Below are positions 18,101 to 23,539 of a stretch of 32,740 bases of DNA, in pieces. The position numbers and the translations under genes are program-made. The notes under the pieces are model-generated. The model saw only the letters and a list, made by a program, of their open reading frames with translations. It was not told the DNA's origin and did not search any database. Numbering within the stretch: position 1 is the first letter of the stretch; every line of letters begins with the position of its first letter. Source of the stretch: an uncultured bacterium (GTDB lineage Bacteria; Cyanobacteriota; Vampirovibrionia; Obscuribacterales; Obscuribacteraceae); the NCBI GenBank assembly GCA_913063055.1, contig CAJXZK010000033.1, forward strand, positions 1-32,740. Reading direction: 5' to 3'.

Positions 18101-21100
18101 CTCTCGTACTTTTACTCGTTCAAGACGGTCTACTAGTATTCCGCTACCATCGCCCTTAGATGCCAGTTCTGCGTAAGCTCTCTCTTGGGCCACTTGCTTG
18201 CGCAGTTGGTCTAAGCTTTGGATATGGCCAGTGCCATCGTTGACCCAATTGAGTTTGTTCTTTGTTTCGCCCTGTTCATTGAGGCAGACACAATTGAGAG
18301 AAGCACCCTTTAGCTCTTGGTCGGAAAGCGATCTTGTGAGCTGATTGCCGTTGCTGTCAAATATGCGTAGAGAGCCGTTAGCAGGATTGACACTGCCAAC
18401 CACAGTATCTGTTCCTTTCTTATAAACTAAAGAGTTATTGACGTCATACTCGCCAATCAAATCAGGATTTTTTGCCACGGGAATTTTTAAATTACCCAAA
18501 GTGCTGAGGTTTGGTGCGACTTTTTCAAGAACGTGACCTTGACTATCAAGTAAGGCTCTGAGCTGTTCGGGAGTGACGGCATTGTCTTTTCTGTTGTACT
18601 GACCCATTTTCTGAATCTTTGCCAGAGAATTTTCTTCTACTTCTCCGGTTGTAAGCATTTTTTCAATTGCTAGTTTGTCTGATTTATATTGTTTAAGAGC
18701 TAGTTTTTGCGCTGTTTCTTTGGCGTCTGATGCTAAGTCACCTTGCTTGTCAACGGCATTGTAATAGCTCATAGCCTCACGCATAAGCGGTGGCGCAATC
18801 GCAGCAGCCTGATCTAAAAGAGCATGCTTGTTTTCTTGCGCTTGGGCTTCTGTTACAGCTACCTGTTTGAGGTCGAGATTTTCTTTTGATTTTGCTAAAG
18901 CCACATCTAAATTAACTAGGCCGCCAACGTTAGGTCTAGTCGTGCCGTCGGCTTGCACCTCTAGCGCTCCCAGGCAGGCGCCATGCATTTCTTTTGCTTG
19001 ACCGTCGATAGTAACCTTGAACACAGCATTGGTTAAACTTGATAGAGGAATTTCTCGTCCGTTTATTACGACATGACCACCGACGAAGGTGCCGTCTTTT
19101 TTCTCCGTTGGTGGCACAAATTTTCCAATCTGTTCTTGTGTAGCTGTGTTTACTAGCATGCCTAAGCGCAGCTCTAGTTGCTGAGGTGGCGCTTGTTTGC
19201 CGTCTTTACCGATGACCGGAAGGCCAGTCTTGAGGTCAAATGAAGGTAAGAAGAATTGGCCATGAGATGTTTGGGCCAGATCAAATTGTCGCGCATGACC
19301 GTTTTCGTTGCCAACGAATATTGCGCTTTTATTTATCAGTTGTGAGATTCTAGTTCCAGTTTTTTCTTGTTGATCGAGATCTTTAGCGACGATTACCGAG
19401 CCATCTCGGCTCATCAGGCCCAATACTTTCTGATTTGGTTCAAATATATGACCGCCGACTGCTAGCATCTTTTCATTGCCATTAACGATGTAGCCGTTGA
19501 AGCCTTCTTGACGGGCTGCTTGTGTCTCGTTTTGGCCGTAGGTTAGGTCAAGATATTTACCGTTGCTGCCAAGTCCGGTGAATGCTGCTAAATGATCTTT
19601 GCTGTTAGTGATGTTGAATGAAGTATTGCCAATCTGCACGTCGCCATTGTCTTTAACTACTCCAATTTTCGTGACATTGTCTTTGTCAAATACAACACCA
19701 TTTTCAACGTGATGCTGAACTAATTTATCGCCCTCTTTGTAAACTACTGTTCCTGTTGGCTGCTCGCCCTCTCTTGGTTTGCTCGGCCCGCGATGGGCCA
19801 AAAGCTCTCCGTGGTCTATTGCTGTGACTTGGTACTCTCGCATCGTCAACAGAGTCATGGTATCTAAACTTTTGACCAGTGTTGCTTTGTCTAAGCCACC
19901 GTTTTTGCCTTCAATAGAATCGGCTTTGTTATTTGCATAGTTGAGCGTGACGTCAATTTTTTGTGAGTCATTTCTGTAATTGAGTGATTGTGGCTTTCCC
20001 ATCTCGTCGAGGGCAAGTTCTTTGCTGCTTAGTACTTTGCCTTTGTCTAGTGTTTCATCCTTGATTGTAATTTTGCCAATCTGAGTGTCTGTTACTTTCT
20101 CAGATGTTTTAATTGGGTTTATTCGATCGTGATGCAGATTGAAAGTTTCGTTTCTCTCTTTTGTGATGCCATCTTTTTCTTGTCGACTGAGGTCAATTCT
20201 AATGGTGGCGTCTTGTTTTTCTACGTCTATTGGTTTAGCAAAAACGAATTGATGTTTTAATTGACCATCGCCACCGTACTGCTTTGCTACTACTGTATCG
20301 TTACCAGATGCTTTGGCTTTCGACTCTGGATACTCGTATTTTAATAAATACAAGGCCCTGGTATCAGGACCGCTAGCTGATTTCTCTATTCGTTTGCCCT
20401 GGCCATCTTTGGCCACGGTGGTGATTATGCCTTCTGCTGTTATGTGGCGCTCAATTTCCCGCGGCTCTGTTCTCTTCTCTCCATGTGCGTTTTCGACTGT
20501 TACAGCGGTTTTCTGAATAGTGTGGACCTCACCACTTTGCTGATCGACTTTAATCGAATGATTTTTTGTACTTTCAGCTCGGGTGAGCATTTCACCCTGG
20601 CTGTTGATGACGTTGACTGCGCTTGGCTTTAGGCTCTTGTCTCCCTCTTTATATTCAATTCCTATGGTGGTTTTGTTTTTACCTTTTACTTCATCGACGC
20701 GGCCTTCTTTGTCATAGTGATAAGCTTTGCCGGTCTTAGAATCGATACATTCGCGAACATGTAGTTTCGCCCTTTCTTGAGGCGGCAATTTGTCGGCGTG
20801 AGGAACGTGCACGCCACGGTCGAGGCGGTCTATCTTTTTGGCAATATACTTTTCGGCTTTGGCTATGTATTTTTCGCTGGCATTGGCAGCTGTGTGGATG
20901 TAGCGGCTTACTATGTTTTCCTTGGGCGCTGTCGGTTTGTGGTACCCAGCTTTATCAGTGCCTTTGACATTGCTCTTTTCGTGGGAGCCGTGGATTAGAT
21001 TTGATACCTTTCCATAAATTGAGTGGACGACTTCGGCCGGGGTATGTTTATCCACTGGAGCTTTATGGGGTTTCTCGGCCTTATCACTACCTTTCTTGCC

Positions 21101-21124
21101 GCCATTTTCTGGATGATTAGCCAT
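9155..21124 (-). CDS. Giant 3989-residue multidomain protein: YD/RHS-like modules, calpain-like region, two GGDEF-like domains, HExxGH peptidase-like region
   Basis: One uninterrupted frame of almost 12 kb with no signal peptide. The N-terminus is Lys/His/Pro-rich (1-100). Next come YD/RHS-like beta modules (about 110-330, GKAYHYDKEGRVDEVKG) and further Gly/Asp-rich beta repeats to about 760. An Ala/Gly-rich hydrophobic stretch covers about 1293-1365, followed by helical segments, with a second YD-like block near 1690-2000. Residues 2040-2310 carry QGSDATC (Q2072, C2078), GHAR (H2239) and GNTW (N2299), in the order of a calpain/papain triad. A helical region leads to GGDEF-1 (2556-2720; SIDVRRFK, GGDE 2632-2635, I-site replaced by K-x-x-E). 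GGDEF-2 (2935-3095) keeps DLNNMKPINDQIGHDQGN but has GGSSF (2988-2992). A metallopeptidase-like region carries HEAFGH (3370-3375) with a possible Glu ligand at 3412. The C-terminus is polar and Gly/Asp-rich. The ribosome-binding site is weak (GAGCGAG). Overall function is unknown. Confidence 0.85.
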   Translation of the reverse strand: MANHPENGGKKGSDKAEKPHKAPVDKHTPAEVVHSIYGKVSNLIHGSHEKSNVKGTDKAGYHKPTAPKENIVSRYIHTAANASEKYIAKAEKYIAKKIDRLDRGVHVPHADKLPPQERAKLHVRECIDSKTGKAYHYDKEGRVDEVKGKNKTTIGIEYKEGDKSLKPSAVNVINSQGEMLTRAESTKNHSIKVDQQSGEVHTIQKTAVTVENAHGEKRTEPREIERHITAEGIITTVAKDGQGKRIEKSASGPDTRALYLLKYEYPESKAKASGNDTVVAKQYGGDGQLKHQFVFAKPIDVEKQDATIRIDLSRQEKDGITKERNETFNLHHDRINPIKTSEKVTDTQIGKITIKDETLDKGKVLSSKELALDEMGKPQSLNYRNDSQKIDVTLNYANNKADSIEGKNGGLDKATLVKSLDTMTLLTMREYQVTAIDHGELLAHRGPSKPREGEQPTGTVVYKEGDKLVQHHVENGVVFDKDNVTKIGVVKDNGDVQIGNTSFNITNSKDHLAAFTGLGSNGKYLDLTYGQNETQAARQEGFNGYIVNGNEKMLAVGGHIFEPNQKVLGLMSRDGSVIVAKDLDQQEKTGTRISQLINKSAIFVGNENGHARQFDLAQTSHGQFFLPSFDLKTGLPVIGKDGKQAPPQQLELRLGMLVNTATQEQIGKFVPPTEKKDGTFVGGHVVINGREIPLSSLTNAVFKVTIDGQAKEMHGACLGALEVQADGTTRPNVGGLVNLDVALAKSKENLDLKQVAVTEAQAQENKHALLDQAAAIAPPLMREAMSYYNAVDKQGDLASDAKETAQKLALKQYKSDKLAIEKMLTTGEVEENSLAKIQKMGQYNRKDNAVTPEQLRALLDSQGHVLEKVAPNLSTLGNLKIPVAKNPDLIGEYDVNNSLVYKKGTDTVVGSVNPANGSLRIFDSNGNQLTRSLSDQELKGASLNCVCLNEQGETKNKLNWVNDGTGHIQSLDQLRKQVAQERAYAELASKGDGSGILVDRLERVKVREKQYKEALDKIQYSGITDATEAANGRTSLELLRGGPKEFVRSEQDRPDKPAASKVIEVPRQSSPQECAKTGGDMRIGHNQYLVDKGQLYKKSFDEATKQWIAAETPCGQLKPGYVAQIDGKDINLQNDPDFLFKMKIEGDHNERWIMGLGETRRDPSGKLVEGGLIDLKEVMRQSNESKDKIVEMGKEYVDKQSWGLLGYAVDEHILHGREAQISQLNDTTIDGQLLFLKQAKAMFDGGLNSNTLATVDIHHNVQSMQTRLAEMNVAASDATQLSQDGQNVQSNVREGLALAATTVLTGGVSTMVSAGTMTLRTGLAVTAGGGALSSGVLRQTRGGSFNELAVNSAGGCIEAVVMYSGGNLGHIAKNFTAVGKSEVLLEVIAEEQNLSKFSALAKEQKLYQNLETLAELQKAGKLQQASTAAISELAANPEALKMASLMNSGKGAEVKALCDILGNKATSDILTKAVKLGPGVIPGAGYGTSAVNAFYQTASFNSVNALKTGNTEELGFTNLVLGSGAMLAGDGITSLSHMGPKASLERFGKTGKFVDTLISTYPDAVMNNSINSALNARVRMYEVERENIAHDLGIDKSQVTAEKFEKFKNTHRMNAFVFDAAIDGAASVAFTHPFTHIGTHYMGEKVEARDQTRIKDSVTNEYSTYISNIEAKTNAPTSATPAELHKSVVTNANGLETVLIKDHTGELAQVGLPNGLVLSKGEQGWSTNRPDHTLTNVKSVNSDNQGNLKITHGENSTTTISHYGISVEKRALGAHQEVVETATPKGAKTTVIKEDGKVTSIKTDGNETKVIYDSEGQPKSIEPFAGAELRKEEKGWSLYYSDKLIQKEAYSDIKILPDGTLAKEGKSHMDGEPFKTMEKPDGSALISKNDQLTKIVDANGHETTIKRDKNGLPSELKLSAGAELVKTKDGWDMVVDGHHTKYCQEITIDADGTVHHINEIGAISSNHLDGSTTRYLPGDSVGPIDYHKELSTFEQHLDSIQDPMAAAYIREGMLDTQDRLRKDPATAERKIAELLYDANKLLEAPGKVPLEQRHHWLDQFFSLAAKPEFVSQGSDATCPLAACEQREYALHPETWLRTLRVLNETGAAVNHKGEVIKSFIDSAGNFNIDAARTGTRPENSFTRVDGQKTEVSEIVQSVLNEVIGMQNGGRKDLFYAEQLEPMMKFMTGRDEKFVVANPKDSQDLVRQLVAMKERGDLYAVLEMDASHLGAGGLTPNRGHARIIKDLSSPWSAQDMQSNTPLRERFREDGLAIRRTGAVDSNGQPLYELDPSRIDIALGNTWRKSDSHEIASADKVFDTTLRAGKDEHLSRLEERIKAKPTDPHERLELLSWKLGMLNSSMVHQLNGKVDSQADAALVRLGGGTRIESQHLLNEMSACEGELRQRYLAKEERLHGKEAALKLEKQLNDLVDGYSLSSEGGINLTLKERQYLTSLGQLKRALYEVHDMEFAIASRQRAEQRGTAAETATRAIVNNDVRRAIGAHQEASNNLKAEKTSAKSAEGIDAHPYKTISENVFARLLENKHINKFWSAHAASKIDMLTGYANFNGMMHYLEEACAKKDKGGYLVSIDVRRFKLANECMGREGADDALRYLTRHIAKEIGLKDSELLARAGGDEIMIFLDKSRSKEEVKALVEKLDQIHLACRGYTETDAFGKKYGMLLVEKDDPAHPDRTNGKVEELLIKLAVGAVEMKSTDTAHHLVDRADAVMNERKIAQEKVEKEKIQGQTDNFSPVPDAWKPDHSVEPKGSHREEASIGAELLTNQQLLTMEAPQRQALNHIKEFEQLPLPEQNKERQRLQSEVEKFVQEGNQAKVKELKRQQSDIEQFVAIGPEKQTIYKKHLELECAKFERMGIEGRRMYLERREASASLWVNPQTDLAAKEICDRNLRRSVFKAERDFAEANKPESERDNSIRDFSKPLERFSVIQADLNNMKPINDQIGHDQGNVLLKHAGDYLRARIPHDCFVGSPGGSSFIIIAPNHERRVQVEQILKEYGKSTGTEAKTENGEKKPSLFEPDVPLEKIKNDDGESVPTLRFGFSIGSAEYEPGHHTDPVGSNREARASREAAIASLLKTVDDRCTADKKGQEEAGLRLKRVEKADKELKEYEARLAADPAITQKRPEKLEFKKIPPPKVLDTEFRNWRELLEQKTPTYAQEKAHRNDFLKLTNPLSEQHKKENEAVWTRPVDTSMGPLDFYRSALQEHNDKVRQERQAFKGNDIDSDSAPNETQRNLLKMKAMSFDDLDRRKFLPENIPNVYRELIRVVGAEKESWKIISPSDPRAQEIADNRALKLQNLLQKCFNDMGFNPPKITAGSPTLKENEKGEYAKGSGVVSLQRDAFLDPGRFEIDVLGHEAFGHYIQENMILRAQALDLLRNSKDLDLSTLVKEKSPNHYELTADGINFCSALRLNDSSTLVSSRASKELVEQVFLASAPWLSERIGKTPEQLRTDSDYVAGHRLADSMFKEMHRVEVPSEALYKLLTGKPANDILADSDQRKLLEIVSGNPGHPPAGFDYKTVFKKIFAVTEGDLKTQTANSEYRKSLFGYDPFRLKITDHLGSNGKENQSEGSARAISLKDDLFMSILSEPTFFERHPEFLSNLIESSSAPDKASRAAAQKKWLETIAAENPAAVPNEQLAISRFKLLGFKFANEQFAGNEHGTPLKIGNLTKESFEREMPTAVHIMLCANIRLAYIREANKYQNSLHEQRARLVQDVFIHLIKTNDIADRPEGTTIAAHDFNNGKVLIPNIGKKNLKVSRQLAPLYADKEGLVVRPDPPAPKINKPSDTVDVTAGQPTRRLSLPGPSPGIDQAKQKSKDFSETFNDITMQQSLARMRSIQGLQQEVTESQLNIKESGGIPDGYMPSHDYDEVVDRTTNDNDDTNGGDRERDGGGGKKLQDRSTGQDNRQTGGETSRLTSKDDLASMPDQKDNGEPTLPQTSTPLQPAYDAAAKLEAFRLQSESRRIKPKKPLSDL

Positions 21125-21170
21125 CTGTTTTTGCTCGCTCTAGTAAATTAGATTTCAGGGTAACGGCAGA

Positions 21171-21204
21171 CTTTGTCAAACTTGTGGCATAACCTTTGAC
21201 AAAG
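21171..21204. promoter_or_regulatory. Perfect 10-bp inverted repeat with outward TTGACA boxes in divergent promoter
   Basis: CTTTGTCAAA (21171-21180) and TTTGACAAAG (21195-21204) are exact reverse complements separated by 14 bases. Each contains TTTG-N-CAAA, itself a short palindrome. Each also carries a perfect TTGACA -35 hexamer facing outward: leftward towards the giant gene and rightward towards the gene at 21293. Convincing -10 boxes at 17-bp spacing are missing. On the left the best match, TCTAAT, lies at 21 bp. The repeat may therefore be paired promoters, an operator, or both. Confidence 0.5.
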
Positions 21205-21292
21205 GGAGACGTCTAGAGTTAACTTTCCTCGGTAAACTGACTGCCAAACTATTATTTCGCCTAGCAATAGCGCTTCTCTGGGAGAATTTATC

Positions 21293-22339
21293 GTGACTGT
21301 TGGCGATGCAAATAAGATGCCTGGATCTGGCGGCACTATGTCGGATCATCTGAAGAAGTATCGCGACTATATAGACGAGCTCAAGCAGGGCCGTTCCAGC
21401 GGAATAAGTGCTGCCTTTGGTCGCGCCACTGATTTGTTGCCGCCGGAAGTAATGGCAATCAAGGCTGAACCAGTAGACCTTGTAGAGCAATTAATTGAGT
21501 TAGAGAGTACGGTTTTAGACGATGACTTTGATCGCGCCTATTTGAAAGAGTCAGTGCAATCCCTCGTTCAGGCTTATGCTGAGGATCTGGATGATCCAGT
21601 TGGCCGTATTGTTGAGACGGAGAGTGGACGCGAAGAGGTGCTTTCTGTTTATGTTGAAAGCGGCGTGCGCATGTTCATGCTTTCAGACCTTTCAACAATT
21701 GATGAGTTGACTTTTCAAAGAACTCTTGTGCCTACCGACGATACAAATCGTTTGTGTGTGAATTCGGAGGAGTCGAGTGAAACACTTACTGCCTCTCCGC
21801 AGGAAGCTTGCCCTCCTGATTCGATAGCTGATGTGCACTCCCCTCAGTCGCCCCAGTCGAAACTAATTGATCAGCCCTTTATCCAGGCTGTCACAACTAT
21901 CGATGGTTTGCCTCTGTGGCAAGTTTATTATTCGGCTGAAGGCCCAGAGCTTGTCTCGATGGCCGACGGCGGCATCGTAAAACGAGCAGAGGGCCGGCAA
22001 GAGTATGTCTTTTCTAGGCTCTCAGCGAGCGACGGTGATATCAAGTTTTTTATTCTCAGTGGCTTTGTCGTTGACCCCAGCACCGGCAACGTTTACTTTG
22101 AAGCAAACGAAGGAGCGTACACTGCAGCTTTCTTGAACAATGGCTGGACAATTCACCAATATCTCAGCCCCCAGGGGGAAGAGACATTCTTTGTCACTGA
22201 GCCCGTGCGGCCAGATCGTGTACCAATTACCATGAAGGTAAAGAGCATCGACCTCGATTTAAGTACAGGTGAAGTTACATACGAGACCATGGACAGTGCG
22301 GCCTCTATCACCCTAAAGAGTCGCCAGCTCTCAAGCTAG
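21293..22339 (+). CDS. Unrecognised soluble protein with repeated beta module
   Basis: I do not recognise this 348-residue protein. It has no signal peptide or membrane segment. The N-terminal half (1-150) is helical and acidic (DHLKKYRDYIDELKQG, LVEQLIELEST, VQSLVQAYAEDLDD). A Ser/Pro-rich linker follows near 155-195. The C-terminal half is predicted beta-rich with a repeated unit: VVDPSTGNVYFEAN near 262 and IDLDLSTGEVTYET near 323. The GTG start is supported by GGAGAA six bases upstream. It is divergent from the giant gene across a 168-base gap holding the TTGACA inverted repeat. Its 3' end overlaps the convergent 333-residue gene by nine bases. The setting suggests a role linked to the giant protein and the second regulator-kinase, but no function can be assigned. 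Confidence 0.75.
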   Translation: MTVGDANKMPGSGGTMSDHLKKYRDYIDELKQGRSSGISAAFGRATDLLPPEVMAIKAEPVDLVEQLIELESTVLDDDFDRAYLKESVQSLVQAYAEDLDDPVGRIVETESGREEVLSVYVESGVRMFMLSDLSTIDELTFQRTLVPTDDTNRLCVNSEESSETLTASPQEACPPDSIADVHSPQSPQSKLIDQPFIQAVTTIDGLPLWQVYYSAEGPELVSMADGGIVKRAEGRQEYVFSRLSASDGDIKFFILSGFVVDPSTGNVYFEANEGAYTAAFLNNGWTIHQYLSPQGEETFFVTEPVRPDRVPITMKVKSIDLDLSTGEVTYETMDSAASITLKSRQLSS

Positions 22340-23332
22340 CCGTGCCCCTGGCTTGGGCTCGGGCAGATCAGTCTGTTTCAGGTCTTTGGCCGCATCTGGC
22401 TTGCCACGACGAATTACTATTTCTTGGCCATTGGCTCTATGTTCCGTGATGGTGCCATCAGGGCTGTAGCTGACAGAGTGCGTGGCGCTAGTGCGTTGGG
22501 TTAAGGTACCGTCGCCGTCTACCTCGAATTTAAGTCCGGGGGCCGGTTCTCCCGCTATTTTCGGTTGCTTGTACCAGAGATGGTTATTGACGTCGGCCAC
22601 CCCGCGGTCCTGGCTGTAAACTATAGGCTCATAACCCTTTTGGGTAATGGTAACTTCACTTAAATTGCCTTTGGCGTCTCTCTGATAAGTGCGCTTGTCG
22701 CCATGAAAATCAGTTACTTCATGCACCCGGCCAGAGCTATCTCGTGTGATTGTAGCGCCAGTTTTAGCGTCAAATCCTGACTTCGGGGCCTCGGCGCCAG
22801 GTCGGCTTTCGCTGCTGTCGCCAGTCTGGTGGCCATCTTTCTTGTAGCCAGGGCCATGCTCCCATTTGTCTAGGTGCCCTGGTTTTGTGCGGGCGACAAT
22901 CTTGCCGCTTTCAGAATCGACTAAATATTTGCCGTCTACTTGGCCTGTCTGGTCGCGCTGAACCAATAGCAGGCGACCGTTCTTGTCGAAACCAACTAAC
23001 TCTAATGCCGAAGAAGCAAGTGGTCCACCTGGTTTGTGCAATTCGTTGTTGAGGAGCTTGATGCGATGGCTGGCCTCGGCAAGCCGATGAGCCTCTGCGG
23101 ATGTTTCGGGCTTAGCTTCGTGGGCTTTGTCTCTGCTGTGGCCGCCGTCTTTCGCCGCAGCGTCTTTGCTTTGCAACCCCTCGGGAGCGCGGTTAGATGT
23201 GTCAAGGGGCGCTGCCTTTGCCGGCCCTTCACCCCAGGCGTTGCGCGCCATATCAATGACGCTTTTCTTGCCGGTCTCATCTTTCGCTGTCGTATCTTTC
23301 AGTATCTGTTCGCCAAAAGAATGCTCTTTCAT
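22331..23332 (-). CDS. Hypothetical protein with YD/RHS-like modules related to the giant protein
   Basis: This 333-residue hydrophilic protein has a Lys/Ala/Glu-rich, probably disordered N-terminal third. A short module follows (ALELVGFDKNGRLLLVQRDQ, then KYLVDSESGKIVART), and then YD/RHS-like repeats: FDAKTGATITRDSSGRVHEV, FHGDKRTYQRDAKGNLSEVT and SVSYSPDGTITEHRANGQEI. The KTG-x-D-x-x-GRV-x-EV pattern recurs in the giant protein near its residue 130 (KTGKAYHYDKEGRVDEV), so the two share a module. No signal peptide, nuclease or toxin motif is visible. The start ATG at 23332 has AGTAGG six bases upstream. It is divergent from the regulator-kinase fusion at 23540 and overlaps tail to tail with the 348-residue gene. 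Its function is unknown; an accessory or small relative of the giant is possible. Confidence 0.75.
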   Translation of the reverse strand: MKEHSFGEQILKDTTAKDETGKKSVIDMARNAWGEGPAKAAPLDTSNRAPEGLQSKDAAAKDGGHSRDKAHEAKPETSAEAHRLAEASHRIKLLNNELHKPGGPLASSALELVGFDKNGRLLLVQRDQTGQVDGKYLVDSESGKIVARTKPGHLDKWEHGPGYKKDGHQTGDSSESRPGAEAPKSGFDAKTGATITRDSSGRVHEVTDFHGDKRTYQRDAKGNLSEVTITQKGYEPIVYSQDRGVADVNNHLWYKQPKIAGEPAPGLKFEVDGDGTLTQRTSATHSVSYSPDGTITEHRANGQEIVIRRGKPDAAKDLKQTDLPEPKPGARLA

Positions 23333-23444
23333 TCAGTACCTACTTGAATCTCTAGGTTGTATTCGCTTCTCTACTTGTGCGTCTGTCTATATTGACATTA
23401 TTGAGATCCTACCCTGGTTACTAGCTCTCTAATCTTGCTTCTAC

Positions 23445-23454
23445 TGGCTAGCCA
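23445..23454. promoter_or_regulatory. Palindrome TGGCTAGCCA in divergent intergenic region
   Basis: A perfect 10-base palindrome lies in the 207-base gap between the divergent 333-residue gene and the second regulator-kinase fusion, 86 bases before the ATG at 23540. A weak CCAAG/CTTGG inverted repeat adjoins it. TTGACA at 23392-23397 has no convincing -10 at normal spacing. An operator is possible but unproven. Confidence 0.2.
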
Positions 23455-23539
23455 AGCTCTAATAACTTGGCGTGTGCACTTGATAGGCCTCGATTTTGGG
23501 AAAGACAAAGATAGTTTGTTAGTGGTAATCTGAAGTCTT

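Noticed and set aside
21176-21490. Minus-strand open frame over the divergent promoter at 21.2 kb
   Set aside because: It overlaps the well-supported GTG-started gene and the intergenic repeat, and has no recognisable features.
9155-23332. Interpretation as a classical RHS/contact-dependent toxin with immunity gene
   Set aside because: No export signal, RHS core protease motif (PxxxxDPxG) or C-terminal toxin domain was seen; the GGDEF domains and peptidase-like regions do not fit that layout.
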